A stretch of DNA of 8,000 bases from an uncultured Synergistales bacterium (lineage in GTDB: Bacteria; Synergistota; Synergistia; Synergistales; Aminobacteriaceae): the NCBI GenBank assembly GCA_905234205.1, contig CAJOGG010000051.1, forward strand, positions 1 through 8,000, given 5' to 3'. Under the pieces are notes generated by a model. It was not told the origin of the DNA. It saw only the letters and a list, made by a program, of their open reading frames with translations, and searched no databases. This document shows positions 1-6,651 of the stretch, piece by piece. How positions within the stretch are numbered: the stretch's first letter is position 1; each line of letters begins with the position of its first letter. The position numbers and the translations under genes are program-made.

Positions 1-796
1 AGCCACCCACAATCGGCAAATCAGCGTTTGAGCCCAAGAAGTAATGAGGGAATTTCGTAATGAAAGCCAGCAAGTTTTCGAATGTTTCACGTGAAATTAA
101 CATAGGCACATGATTTTCATCAAGCACTATGCAATGTTCGTTGTAATAGCTATATGGTGAGTACTGGAAATACCAAGTGCGTCCGTTGAGATTAACCGGA
201 ATAAGCCTAATGTTCTGACGTGCGGGGTGTCCGTGATGACCATAGAAGCCTTCGTTCTCCTTGCATAATAAACACTTTGGGTAGCCTGAAGATTTTATTG
301 CGCGGGCCTTGGCAATGTCGCGGGGGTCTTTCTCGGGCTTTGACATGTTGATTGTGATATCGAGTTCACCGAAATTCGTAGCACTCTTCCAACAAATATT
401 CTTGGCCGTTCGTTCAGAGCGTATGTAGTTCGATGAGATTCCCAATTTGTAGAAATAATTCGTAGCGTCAACAGGAGAATCCTTGTAACGATTTTCAAAG
501 TCCGCGATCACGTCCGACGGTCTAGGCGTGAATACTCCCATTAACTTTGTGTCAAGCAGATCGCGTTCTGTTTCGGTGTTCTCAATTAGATTATTTTCTG
601 CGGCCCAATCAAGAATTTTTGCGAGTATGCTATCGGGAGACGTTGGAAAATTTTCCGGCGCATTGTCCTCAAATTCAAACGTGTTAAGCCCAAGAATGCC
701 GATCAATGAATTTGCAGCCCATAATTTGTCTTCAGGCGTGATAAGTTCGTGATATAAAGCGAAGGCGATTAAGTTGTTGAGTTCGTGATTAATCAA
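1..796 (-). CDS. galT: Galactose-1-phosphate uridylyltransferase, class II (Leloir pathway), first 265 residues, 3' end outside window
   Basis: Transfers UMP from UDP-glucose to galactose-1-phosphate in the cytoplasm. The frame is open for 265 codons to the left edge. I recognise class II GalT from TERDLLDTKLMGVFTPRPS (about 76-94), SPVDATNYFYKLGISSNYIR, ITINMSKPEKDPRDIAKA, YPKCLLCKENEGF (Cys175 and Cys178, a possible metal pair), HPARQN, FQYSPYSYYNEHCIVL and SNADLPIVGG at the edge. The family is usually about 490-500 residues, so roughly half is present; the His-rich catalytic segment that normally follows GG is beyond the edge. The start is TTG at 796: an in-frame stop lies at 827-829, no ATG lies between it and TTG, and an ideal Shine-Dalgarno sits 8 nt upstream. 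The gene follows the flagellin terminator, so it is probably its own unit. No galK or galE is visible in the window. Confidence 0.93.
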   Translation of the reverse strand, partial: MINHELNNLIAFALYHELITPEDKLWAANSLIGILGLNTFEFEDNAPENFPTSPDSILAKILDWAAENNLIENTETERDLLDTKLMGVFTPRPSDVIADFENRYKDSPVDATNYFYKLGISSNYIRSERTAKNICWKSATNFGELDITINMSKPEKDPRDIAKARAIKSSGYPKCLLCKENEGFYGHHGHPARQNIRLIPVNLNGRTWYFQYSPYSYYNEHCIVLDENHVPMLISRETFENLLAFITKFPHYFLGSNADLPIVGG

Positions 797-804
797 TTCT
801 ATTC

Positions 805-810
805 CCTCCT
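805..810 (-). promoter_or_regulatory. Ribosome binding site fixing the TTG start of galT
   Basis: AGGAGG on the minus strand, with extra matches on both sides (GAGGAGGGAA), lies 8 nt before TTG at 796. No other start codon exists between this site and the upstream in-frame stop, so it decides the start. Confidence 0.85.
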
Positions 811-840
811 CGAAAAAGTGTAAGTATTAATGGATTTGCA

Positions 841-852
841 TATTGTATAACA
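841..852 (-). promoter_or_regulatory. Possible extended -10 promoter for galT
   Basis: Directly after the T tract of the flagellin terminator the minus strand reads TGTTATACAATA. This fits an extended -10 pattern (TG, one base, then TATACA, 4 of 6 matches to TATAAT). No good -35 hexamer lies 16-18 bp upstream, where the terminator hairpin sits. Transcription would begin near 837 and give a leader of about 40 nt. The call is weak and rests mainly on galT needing a promoter after a strong terminator. Confidence 0.3.
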
Positions 853-891
853 AAAAATCCCTCCGGCCCTTAGTTAAGTGAGTCAGAGGGA
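852..891 (-). terminator. Rho-independent terminator of the flagellin gene
   Basis: On the minus strand the arms are TCCCTCTGACTC (880-891) and GGGCCGGAGGGA (858-869), with a 10-nt loop, followed by six T (852-857). The stem has 12 positions: one A-C mismatch, two T-G wobbles, the rest Watson-Crick. It begins 28 nt past the flagellin stop codon. On the plus strand no T tract follows the hairpin, so it should act in one direction only. Confidence 0.9.
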
Positions 892-919
892 CTTCGAACG
901 AAAATTCCAGTAAAATTAT

Positions 920-2788
920 TTATGCGCTTAATATACTCATCAATGACTGCGAATTTTGGTTAGCCTGTGAAAGCATAGAGTTTCCGGTACTGTTCAGAAT
1001 CTGAAGTTTTACAAATTCCATGTATTCTTTAGCCATGTCCGTATCTTTTATGCGGCTTTCAGCTTCCTGCATGTGGAGGCTTGTTTGTGTCAAACTGTTG
1101 GCGTTGTATTCTAACTCATTTTGATAAGCACCGATCTTTGAACGTTGTGAGCCGACATTATGAATAGCAGCATCAATCACGGCTATTGAGGCAGAAGCTT
1201 TCTCTCTTGTGGATACGTTCACATTGTTTAAGCCCAAAGCTTCCGCGCGAACGTCGCTTATGTTAATGAAGATGTCCTCACCAAGATTCTGACCTATCTG
1301 GAATGAAGTGCTTCTATCGTCTATGTGAATCGTCGTTGAGTAAATATTTTCGGTGTTCGATAAAACATAGCGTTTAGTTTCGTCGTCCCATTTGGCTTCT
1401 ACGTTTGCCATTGCATCAAATTTCACGCTGATGTTAGGACTAATCACGCCATTAACAACATTGCCATCAGTTTCGATATTGTTAGCGATAATTTTTCCTG
1501 AATGAGCGTCAAAAACTGACACAGAGAATTTATTGTTCTCGGCATTCTGAATCGTATTGAGGCCAAGCGCACTGATTAAGTCGTTGTTCTCTGAAGTAAA
1601 TGATAAAGAACCTCCCGGGCCAGCTATAGCACTTCTAATTAAGATCGTCGCTTTCGTAGTAGTAATTTCGTCCCTGAACGATAGCATATTATCCAGCGTA
1701 TCTTCATTGTAGCCTTTCTCTTCATCAGGAGCATAATCAGTGTAGTGTGACGGAGTAATCTCATCAGGCAAGCCAAATTCATTGAGAATTAATTGACCGT
1801 AAGTCTCGCTATCCTCGTTAATGTCTCTCACGTAAGCACGGCCGTAAACTGTTTTAGATTCTCTGACAGCTTCGGAAGTTCCTGTAATGCCTTCTGCAAT
1901 CGTACAAAAATTGTCCTTATTGTCAGCGTATTCACCTTGGCCCAAGTCGTAGGCAATGGCATCGTTGATCTTTTTCCTTACGTCATACAGAGTGTCTTGA
2001 CTATAAAGTGTTACTTCTGCTGTTTTGCTGTCTCCTTGATGTATGGTAATAGTCTGTGGTGTCTTAACCAAGAAACCGCCGCTTGAATCTCTGAAGGCTT
2101 CCATGTCTTGAAGGGTTGCGACTTTCTCACGAGTCCTCATTATTGTAACTGTAGAGCCATCTGCTGCGACTTCTTCCGAGGCGTATTCTTCAGCTACAGT
2201 TAAATCGAAAATGTTAGTCTTCTGAACTTCAGCTTGGCCTATCTTAGCTTTGACATCGATTCGATAATTGCCTCCGACGTTTTTACGCTGTGAGAATTGA
2301 TCTATGAGGGTTACTGCGCCTTCGACTCGTACTTCGGTGTTGAGATCGTCCGCTGACCATATTGCAGAAGAACTCCCGTCTAGTAATCTCTTGCTGTTGA
2401 ATGTGGTGTTAGACGCTACGTTGTCAATGCTATTTCTTAATTCCTCGACCTCAAGTTGCAAATAGCCTCTGTCCTGTGAAGTGAGAGTATCGCTGGCAGA
2501 TTGTATGGTAAGCTCTCTCATTCGTTGCAACATGGAATTAATTTGATTAAGAGCTCCTTCAGCGGTCTGTAGCATAGAGATTCCGTCTTGAGAATTTCTT
2601 ATGGCTCTGTCAACTCCTGCGACCTGTGAAGAAATCCTTTCGCTCAAAGCCAATCCCGAAGCATCGTCAGCAGCCTTTGCAGCCCTTTGTCCTGTAGATA
2701 AAGCCCGGGCGGTGTTCTCCAAAGCTTTGTTATTAGCAGTCAATGCATTATATGCAAGTTTGACCGCATTATAGCCGCTTATCATCAT
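920..2788 (-). CDS. fliC: Flagellin, filament structural protein with large central variable domain
   Basis: Main subunit of the flagellar filament, exported by the flagellar type III apparatus. The N-terminal D0/D1 region (about 1-138) is conserved: ALSTGQRAAKAADDASGLAL, then NSQDGISMLQTAEGALN, MLQRMRELTIQSAS (86-99) and the NTTFNSKRLLDG end. The C-terminal D1/D0 region (about 505-622) has GLNNVNVST, IGAYQNELE, a helical ESRIKDTDMAKEYMEF segment and a SQANQNSQSLMSILSA end. Residues about 140-505 form a variable, surface-facing insert, which makes the protein longer than the 270-500 residues of many flagellins. SFQIGQNLGEDIFINI at about 495-510 is the usual return into the D1 domain. There is one cysteine (Cys295), unusual for a flagellin. 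Two ATG codons lie in tandem; I use the first, 12 nt after an AGGAGGC ribosome site (2801-2807). A sigma-28-like promoter precedes the gene and a terminator follows it, suggesting a single-gene unit. Confidence 0.95.
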   Translation of the reverse strand: MMISGYNAVKLAYNALTANNKALENTARALSTGQRAAKAADDASGLALSERISSQVAGVDRAIRNSQDGISMLQTAEGALNQINSMLQRMRELTIQSASDTLTSQDRGYLQLEVEELRNSIDNVASNTTFNSKRLLDGSSSAIWSADDLNTEVRVEGAVTLIDQFSQRKNVGGNYRIDVKAKIGQAEVQKTNIFDLTVAEEYASEEVAADGSTVTIMRTREKVATLQDMEAFRDSSGGFLVKTPQTITIHQGDSKTAEVTLYSQDTLYDVRKKINDAIAYDLGQGEYADNKDNFCTIAEGITGTSEAVRESKTVYGRAYVRDINEDSETYGQLILNEFGLPDEITPSHYTDYAPDEEKGYNEDTLDNMLSFRDEITTTKATILIRSAIAGPGGSLSFTSENNDLISALGLNTIQNAENNKFSVSVFDAHSGKIIANNIETDGNVVNGVISPNISVKFDAMANVEAKWDDETKRYVLSNTENIYSTTIHIDDRSTSFQIGQNLGEDIFINISDVRAEALGLNNVNVSTREKASASIAVIDAAIHNVGSQRSKIGAYQNELEYNANSLTQTSLHMQEAESRIKDTDMAKEYMEFVKLQILNSTGNSMLSQANQNSQSLMSILSA

Positions 2789-2838
2789 GATAAATAATTT
2801 GCCTCCTGCTTAAAATTTTTATAACAATCCTGCTAAGA

Positions 2839-2866
2839 ATTTCGGACAACATAGCAAAAAGTTTTA
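2839..2866 (-). promoter_or_regulatory. Sigma-28 (FliA/SigD)-like flagellar promoter
   Basis: The minus strand reads TAAA (2863-2866), 16 nt, then TCCGAAAT (2839-2846). The flagellar sigma factor consensus is TAAA, about 15 nt, then GCCGATAA or GCCGATAT. Five of eight positions of the -10 element match GCCGATAA, including the CCGA core. The TAA of the -35 element is the stop codon of the FGGY kinase. Transcription would begin near 2832, giving a leader of about 44 nt. Placement directly before flagellin supports the call; the extra spacer base and imperfect -10 keep it moderate. A sigma-70 pair in the same gap is less convincing. Confidence 0.5.
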
Positions 2867-4327
2867 CGCCTTCGCAATTGCTTCCTTCCAGCCGTCGTAT
2901 AAATCATTGCGTTCAGACTCTGACATTGAAGGAGTGTAAGATACCCGCTTGAGATTTTCGAACACGCTCTTGTCGTAAATTCCCGCGCTTAATCCCGCAC
3001 AATAAGCCGCCCCGATCCCGGATAACTCTTCAGAATCTGGAACTCTCACAGGAATATTTAACATATCGCTTTGGAATTGCATCAAGTAAGAATTTCTCGT
3101 TGGGCCTCCGTCTACTCGTAACTCGTTGATCGTAATTCCGGCGCTGTCTTTCATAGCATTAACTATATCGCTAATTTGATACACGATTGAATCTAACGCA
3201 GCTTTCACAACTTCATTCTTACCTGTTGCGCGAGTCATTCCTACGATACAAGCTTTTGCGTGACTCTTCCAGTACGGTGCCCCCAAACCCGAAAACGCCG
3301 GCACTAAATAAGTACGGTCAGATTTATTAGCAGCTCTTGCTAGTGGTTCAGTCTCGCTTGGTTTCTCTATGAGCTTCAAATCGTCTTTCAGCCACGTAAT
3401 CACAGCACCAGCATAATTTATATTTCCCTCAAGAACGTAATTAACTTGGCCGCCAATTTTCCAAGCAAGACTCGTTACGACGCTGTCATTCATCACAGGT
3501 TTTGCGCCTATGTTCATCATGACAGAAGAGCCAGTGCCATAAGTTGCCTTAATCATTCCTGAACTCAAGCAGCCTTGACCGAATAACGCCCCGTGAGAAT
3601 CTCCAAGCACCCCGCGAATCGGAATAGAAGTATCGAGCCAGCCATCAAAGTCGGTCAATCCGAAATCGCCATCAGAGTCAGTAACTTGTGCCATACATTT
3701 TTCATCAAGCCCGAAAAGTTCTATTAGCTCTTTGTCCCATTGAAGAGTGTTGATGTTGAAGAGTTGAGTGCGTGAAGCGTTTGAGTAATCAGTCTGAAAA
3801 TTTTTGCCGCCTGTTAATTTATACACAAGCCACGAGTCAATCGTACCTACTGCAATTTCTCCGGCCTTTGCACGTTCTTTAATGCCGTCAACGTTCTGGA
3901 ATATCCAAGCTAATTTTGCGGCAGGGAAATAAGGAGAGAGTTTTATCCCAGTTTTCTCGTGAACTTTATCAGCGTGCCCCTGTTTTGCTAACTCATCGCA
4001 GATATATGCACCTCGTGAACATTGCCACACGATAGCATTATATAGAGGCTTACCAGTTTTCTTGTCCCAACATACTGAAGTCTCACGTTGATTGCTTATG
4101 CCAAGTGCGCAAATTTCGTTCTTGTTAATGCCTGCTTTGTCTACGAGATTCTTAACGACCTGCAAAGTATTCGCGTAAATCTCTTCCGGGTCATGCTCAA
4201 CCCAGCCTTTATCGTTGATAATCTGCTTGTGTGGCAAATCAGTTCTGCATAACAACGCGCCCTTCTCGTCAAACAATAAAGCCTTAGTGCCTTGGGTGCT
4301 CTGGTCAATGCTTAAAATATACTTCAT
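2864..4327 (-). CDS. FGGY-family carbohydrate kinase, glycerol kinase-like with altered substrate pocket
   Basis: Cytoplasmic ATP-dependent kinase of 487 residues, a normal FGGY length. It resembles glycerol kinase over its length: N-terminal phosphate loop (SIDQSTQGTKALLFD, 6-20), GWVEHDPEEI (41-50), GISNQRET (76-83), NAIVWQC (97-103), GTIDSWLVYKLTGG (161-174), GDSHGALFGQG (242-252), YGTGSSVMMN (263-272), PAFSGLGAPYW (343-353) and LRVDGGPTRN (403-412). Aligned by eye with E. coli GlpK, catalytic Asp is Asp243, and Arg81, Glu82, Trp101 and Tyr133 match glycerol contacts. GlpK Gln246 is Ser244 and Phe270 is Ser268 here. The FBP-binding loop of GlpK is also not evident near 228-238. Automated annotation would say glycerol kinase; I infer a ketose or other polyol substrate. 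Its ATG overlaps the preceding kinase stop by 4 nt (ATGA), so translation is coupled. It is the last sugar gene before flagellin. Confidence 0.88.
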   Translation of the reverse strand: MKYILSIDQSTQGTKALLFDEKGALLCRTDLPHKQIINDKGWVEHDPEEIYANTLQVVKNLVDKAGINKNEICALGISNQRETSVCWDKKTGKPLYNAIVWQCSRGAYICDELAKQGHADKVHEKTGIKLSPYFPAAKLAWIFQNVDGIKERAKAGEIAVGTIDSWLVYKLTGGKNFQTDYSNASRTQLFNINTLQWDKELIELFGLDEKCMAQVTDSDGDFGLTDFDGWLDTSIPIRGVLGDSHGALFGQGCLSSGMIKATYGTGSSVMMNIGAKPVMNDSVVTSLAWKIGGQVNYVLEGNINYAGAVITWLKDDLKLIEKPSETEPLARAANKSDRTYLVPAFSGLGAPYWKSHAKACIVGMTRATGKNEVVKAALDSIVYQISDIVNAMKDSAGITINELRVDGGPTRNSYLMQFQSDMLNIPVRVPDSEELSGIGAAYCAGLSAGIYDKSVFENLKRVSYTPSMSESERNDLYDGWKEAIAKA

Positions 4328-5211
4328 GCTCGTTCTAACACTTCTTCCTTAGTTGGAATTGACTGCGCCGCGCCTGGACGAGTGATAGCGATTGATGAAG
4401 CTATTGTTGCGAGTTTCATTGCCTTAGCGAAGTCTTTGTACTCGAAAACGTTAGCCAAGAAATATCCCGTGTAAGTATCACCTGCGGCTGTGGTATCAAC
4501 TGGCTTAACTGGAATAATCCCTTGCCTTATAAAATTGTCCTTGTTCACGAAAATTGATCCTTGAGAGCCAAGAGTCATTAAGATATTTGCGTCGGGATAA
4601 CGTGATAATAAAGCTCGTGCAGTTGCCTCAAAGTCGTCTGATTGCTCGCCTAGTAATTGCCCGGCCTCTATCTCGTTCAGCAACAAGTAATCAGCATACG
4701 GGATAACGCTCAATAAATTTTCGTCCATTGGGGAAGGATTAAGAGCAATAATCATGCCTTTAGCTTTTGCCTGTTGTGAGAGATATTCAAGCTCGTTGAT
4801 CTCGTTCTGCAACACAAGAGCGTCCCCGCTTGAAAAATGTGCTAACGTTTCGTCAATCTGCGTACGAGTTATGCAATGGTTCGCGCCCTTGAATAATAAT
4901 ATGCAGTTGTCGCCGGCTTCATCGTTCTGAATAATTGCGTGACCAGTCTTAACATTATCGAGGCACTTAACGTAATCAGTATTAACTTCGTCGGAGTGAA
5001 GTATGTTAAGCAAAAATTTCCCGTCTTGGCCGATTGCTCCAGCGTGATAAACTTCAAGCCCGGCTTTTGCGAGTGCGATAGATTGATTCAAGCCTTTACC
5101 GCCGCTGTTAATTGAGAGAGAACTCGACGCGAGAGTCTCACCTTTCTGCACAAAGTGCTTGACCTTGTAAACGTTGTCAATGTTTAGTGATCCAAATGAT
5201 AAAACTTTCAT
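4324..5211 (-). CDS. rbsK: PfkB-family sugar kinase, ribokinase type
   Basis: ATP-dependent kinase of a free sugar, most likely a pentose, in the cytoplasm. Its 295 residues fit the family (about 300). Visible motifs: GSLNIDN (7-13) with Asn10 and Asp12 at ribose-contacting positions, the first PfkB signature GGKGLNQ (38-44), Glu137 in LVLQNE matching a ribokinase sugar contact, NPSP (158-161), LLLNEIEA (176-183), and the second signature DTTAAGDTYTGYF (239-251), whose Asp245 is the catalytic base with the anion-hole glycine beside it. These point to ribokinase more than fructokinase, but the exact sugar cannot be read from sequence. The start ATG overlaps the fucU stop by one base (TAATG) and the end overlaps the next kinase by 4 nt, so it is translationally linked on both sides. 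It may feed ribose-type sugars to the same transketolase pool as the FGGY kinase. Confidence 0.87.
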   Translation of the reverse strand: MKVLSFGSLNIDNVYKVKHFVQKGETLASSSLSINSGGKGLNQSIALAKAGLEVYHAGAIGQDGKFLLNILHSDEVNTDYVKCLDNVKTGHAIIQNDEAGDNCILLFKGANHCITRTQIDETLAHFSSGDALVLQNEINELEYLSQQAKAKGMIIALNPSPMDENLLSVIPYADYLLLNEIEAGQLLGEQSDDFEATARALLSRYPDANILMTLGSQGSIFVNKDNFIRQGIIPVKPVDTTAAGDTYTGYFLANVFEYKDFAKAMKLATIASSIAITRPGAAQSIPTKEEVLERA

Positions 5212-5648
5212 TACGCTAATACCCCTTTTGTTAAGATCATGCAGGCATACAAAGCTTTTTCACCAGTCGCTATAACGGCATAAGACTTCTTTGACTCCTC
5301 GTAGAACTTGAATCTCTCAAGAAAGCCTATTGCGTCTGCTCCTCGTTCGTCGTACTTGGCCACGATCTCTTTATACGTATCCCATATAGGAGTCTCAACG
5401 TTCACGCCGGGCACAACTTCCATTAATCTAACGGGCTTCTCTACGTATGTATCAAGCGGGAACAAGCTCAAAATCGCGTCGAGTAATTCCGGGACGTTAT
5501 GACCATCACAACGAATCACTACGCCATTCTTTCCCATTGATTGCGCGGGGAAATTTCCATCACCTATTACGAGCTGATCACCATGACCCATTTCGGCCAA
5601 CACTTTCAATAATTCCGGGGATAAAATCGGGGGTATACCTTTCAACAT
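5211..5648 (-). CDS. fucU: RbsD/FucU-family sugar mutarotase, FucU (L-fucose mutarotase) type
   Basis: Interconverts sugar anomers, supplying the form that the isomerase or kinase accepts; FucU proteins form cytoplasmic ring oligomers. It has 145 residues against about 140 for E. coli FucU. The N-terminus MLK followed by SPELLKVLAEMGHGD is almost identical to FucU and holds the family histidine (His22). Further matches are GDGNFPAQSMG (29-39), LFPLDTY (62-68), the RFKFYE segment (112-117) and ATGEKALYACMILTKGV (127-143). This pattern separates FucU from RbsD. A strong AAGGAGG (5657-5663) lies 8 nt before the ATG. The gene follows a terminator hairpin in the 67-bp gap and overlaps the next kinase by one base. 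With a FucI-like enzyme in the same operon the natural pair is mutarotase plus isomerase, but the sugar need not be L-fucose because both families accept related sugars such as D-arabinose. Confidence 0.92.
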   Translation of the reverse strand: MLKGIPPILSPELLKVLAEMGHGDQLVIGDGNFPAQSMGKNGVVIRCDGHNVPELLDAILSLFPLDTYVEKPVRLMEVVPGVNVETPIWDTYKEIVAKYDERGADAIGFLERFKFYEESKKSYAVIATGEKALYACMILTKGVLA

Positions 5649-5665
5649 AATTAATTCCTCCTTAT

Positions 5666-5700
5666 AAAAAGGCCGCCCTAACCATTACGATTAAGACGGC
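5666..5700 (-). terminator. Internal Rho-independent terminator or attenuator before fucU
   Basis: The minus strand has arms GCCGTCTTAA (5691-5700) and TTAGGGCGGC (5672-5681): ten paired positions, two of them T-G wobbles, with a 9-nt loop. One C then five T follow (5666-5670). The hairpin starts 15 nt past the transketolase C-subunit stop and ends just before the fucU ribosome site. It sits inside an otherwise tightly packed operon, so it may cut down read-through into fucU and the two kinases, or mark a transcript end. I see no convincing promoter between it and fucU. Confidence 0.8.
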
Positions 5701-5715
5701 TATATATTCGATTGC

Positions 5716-6651
5716 TTAACCTAAAATTTCTTGTGCTTTATTTGCTATGCCTTCCGCGTTCATTCCGTAATGAGCAAAAACTTCTTGGGATTTACCAGTG
5801 ATAACTGGCTCATCAGGAAGTGAAAGGCTTATGACTTTCTTGGGATCGTTCGCGCTGATTAACTGTGCAACCATGCTTCCGAGGCCTCCGAACGGTGAAT
5901 GCTCTTCAACAGTCAAGACGGCTTTGACTCCCTTAGCAGCTTTAAGCAGCGTTTCAGAATCAAGAGGCTTAATGCAATACATATCCAACACGCCCGCAGA
6001 AATTCCCTTGGCTTTGAGTAACTCCGCAGCATCTTTTGAGGCTTTCACGAGTTCACCACAAGCAACGATAAGAATATCACTGCCTTCTGCTAACACCGTG
6101 GCTTTGTCCATTGTGAAGGGAACATTGCCCTCTGAATAAACGTCTTCAACTGGATTACGTCCGATTCTCACATAGGCGGTCTTGTTGTCCTTGAGTAAGG
6201 CCTCGAAAACGCAACGAGTCTGGAATCTATCTGACGGGAGATAAACGCGCATATTAGGTATAGCTGACATTGCCGCGATGTCCTGTGCTGAATGGTGGGT
6301 CATGCCCAACGCTCCATAACTTACGCCGCCGGAAATTCCGATTAACTTCACGTTAGTATCAGAGTAAGCACAATCGACTTTGCACTGCTCATAGCTACGT
6401 GTTGATATAAACGACGCCGGGGAGACCGCAAACGCCTTTTTCCCGCATGAGGCCAAGACCGCAGCAATGCTCACGAGATTTTGTTCAGCTATTCCGACTT
6501 CAACAAACTGTTCCGGATAAGTATCAGCGAATGACGCAAGAGACGCAGACCCACGAGAGTCACTGCATAACACTACGACGCTTTTATCGGTTGAGGCAGC
6601 TTCTTTGAGTACCTCACACATTACGGCACGATTAGCGATTTTATTAGCCAT
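5716..6651 (-). CDS. Transketolase C-terminal subunit (pyrimidine-binding and C-terminal domains)
   Basis: One half of a two-polypeptide thiamine diphosphate transketolase. With the upstream gene product it should transfer a two-carbon ketol unit between a ketose phosphate and an aldose. The protein has 311 residues from the start chosen here. The Pyr domain (about 1-165) carries the cofactor-activating glutamate in VEVGIAEQNLVSIA (Glu56) and YGALGMTHHSAQDIA (112-126), with paired His119/His120; the C-terminal domain contains LDMYCIKPLD (222-231), VEEHSPFGGLGSMV (248-261) and a GMNAEGIANKA end. An ATG at 6678 would add nine residues, but a perfect AAGGAGG (6661-6667) sits 9 nt before the ATG at 6651, and the family normally begins near this MANK. 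It overlaps the N-subunit gene by 8 nt (ATGGCTAA). A terminator hairpin lies downstream. Specificity is unknown; dedicated split transketolases also act on unusual ketose phosphates. Confidence 0.92.
   Translation of the reverse strand: MANKIANRAVMCEVLKEAASTDKSVVVLCSDSRGSASLASFADTYPEQFVEVGIAEQNLVSIAAVLASCGKKAFAVSPASFISTRSYEQCKVDCAYSDTNVKLIGISGGVSYGALGMTHHSAQDIAAMSAIPNMRVYLPSDRFQTRCVFEALLKDNKTAYVRIGRNPVEDVYSEGNVPFTMDKATVLAEGSDILIVACGELVKASKDAAELLKAKGISAGVLDMYCIKPLDSETLLKAAKGVKAVLTVEEHSPFGGLGSMVAQLISANDPKKVISLSLPDEPVITGKSQEVFAHYGMNAEGIANKAQEILG

Noticed and set aside
295..498. A 67-codon ATG frame on the minus strand
   Set aside because: It lies in another frame inside galT, whose own frame is open and matches a known family throughout.
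528..752. A 74-codon plus-strand frame opposite galT
   Set aside because: Antisense to galT, low-complexity serine-rich product and no recognisable domain.
1793..2086. A 97-codon plus-strand frame opposite the flagellin variable domain
   Set aside because: Antisense to flagellin; the product has no recognisable motif and I see no ribosome site to support it.
2820..2850. Sigma-70 promoter before flagellin (TTGTCC and TTATAA)
   Set aside because: The spacing of about 19 nt and the poor hexamers fit worse than the flagellar sigma factor pattern.
5798..6139. A 113-codon plus-strand frame opposite the transketolase C-subunit
   Set aside because: Shadow of a conserved gene; the product does not resemble any family.
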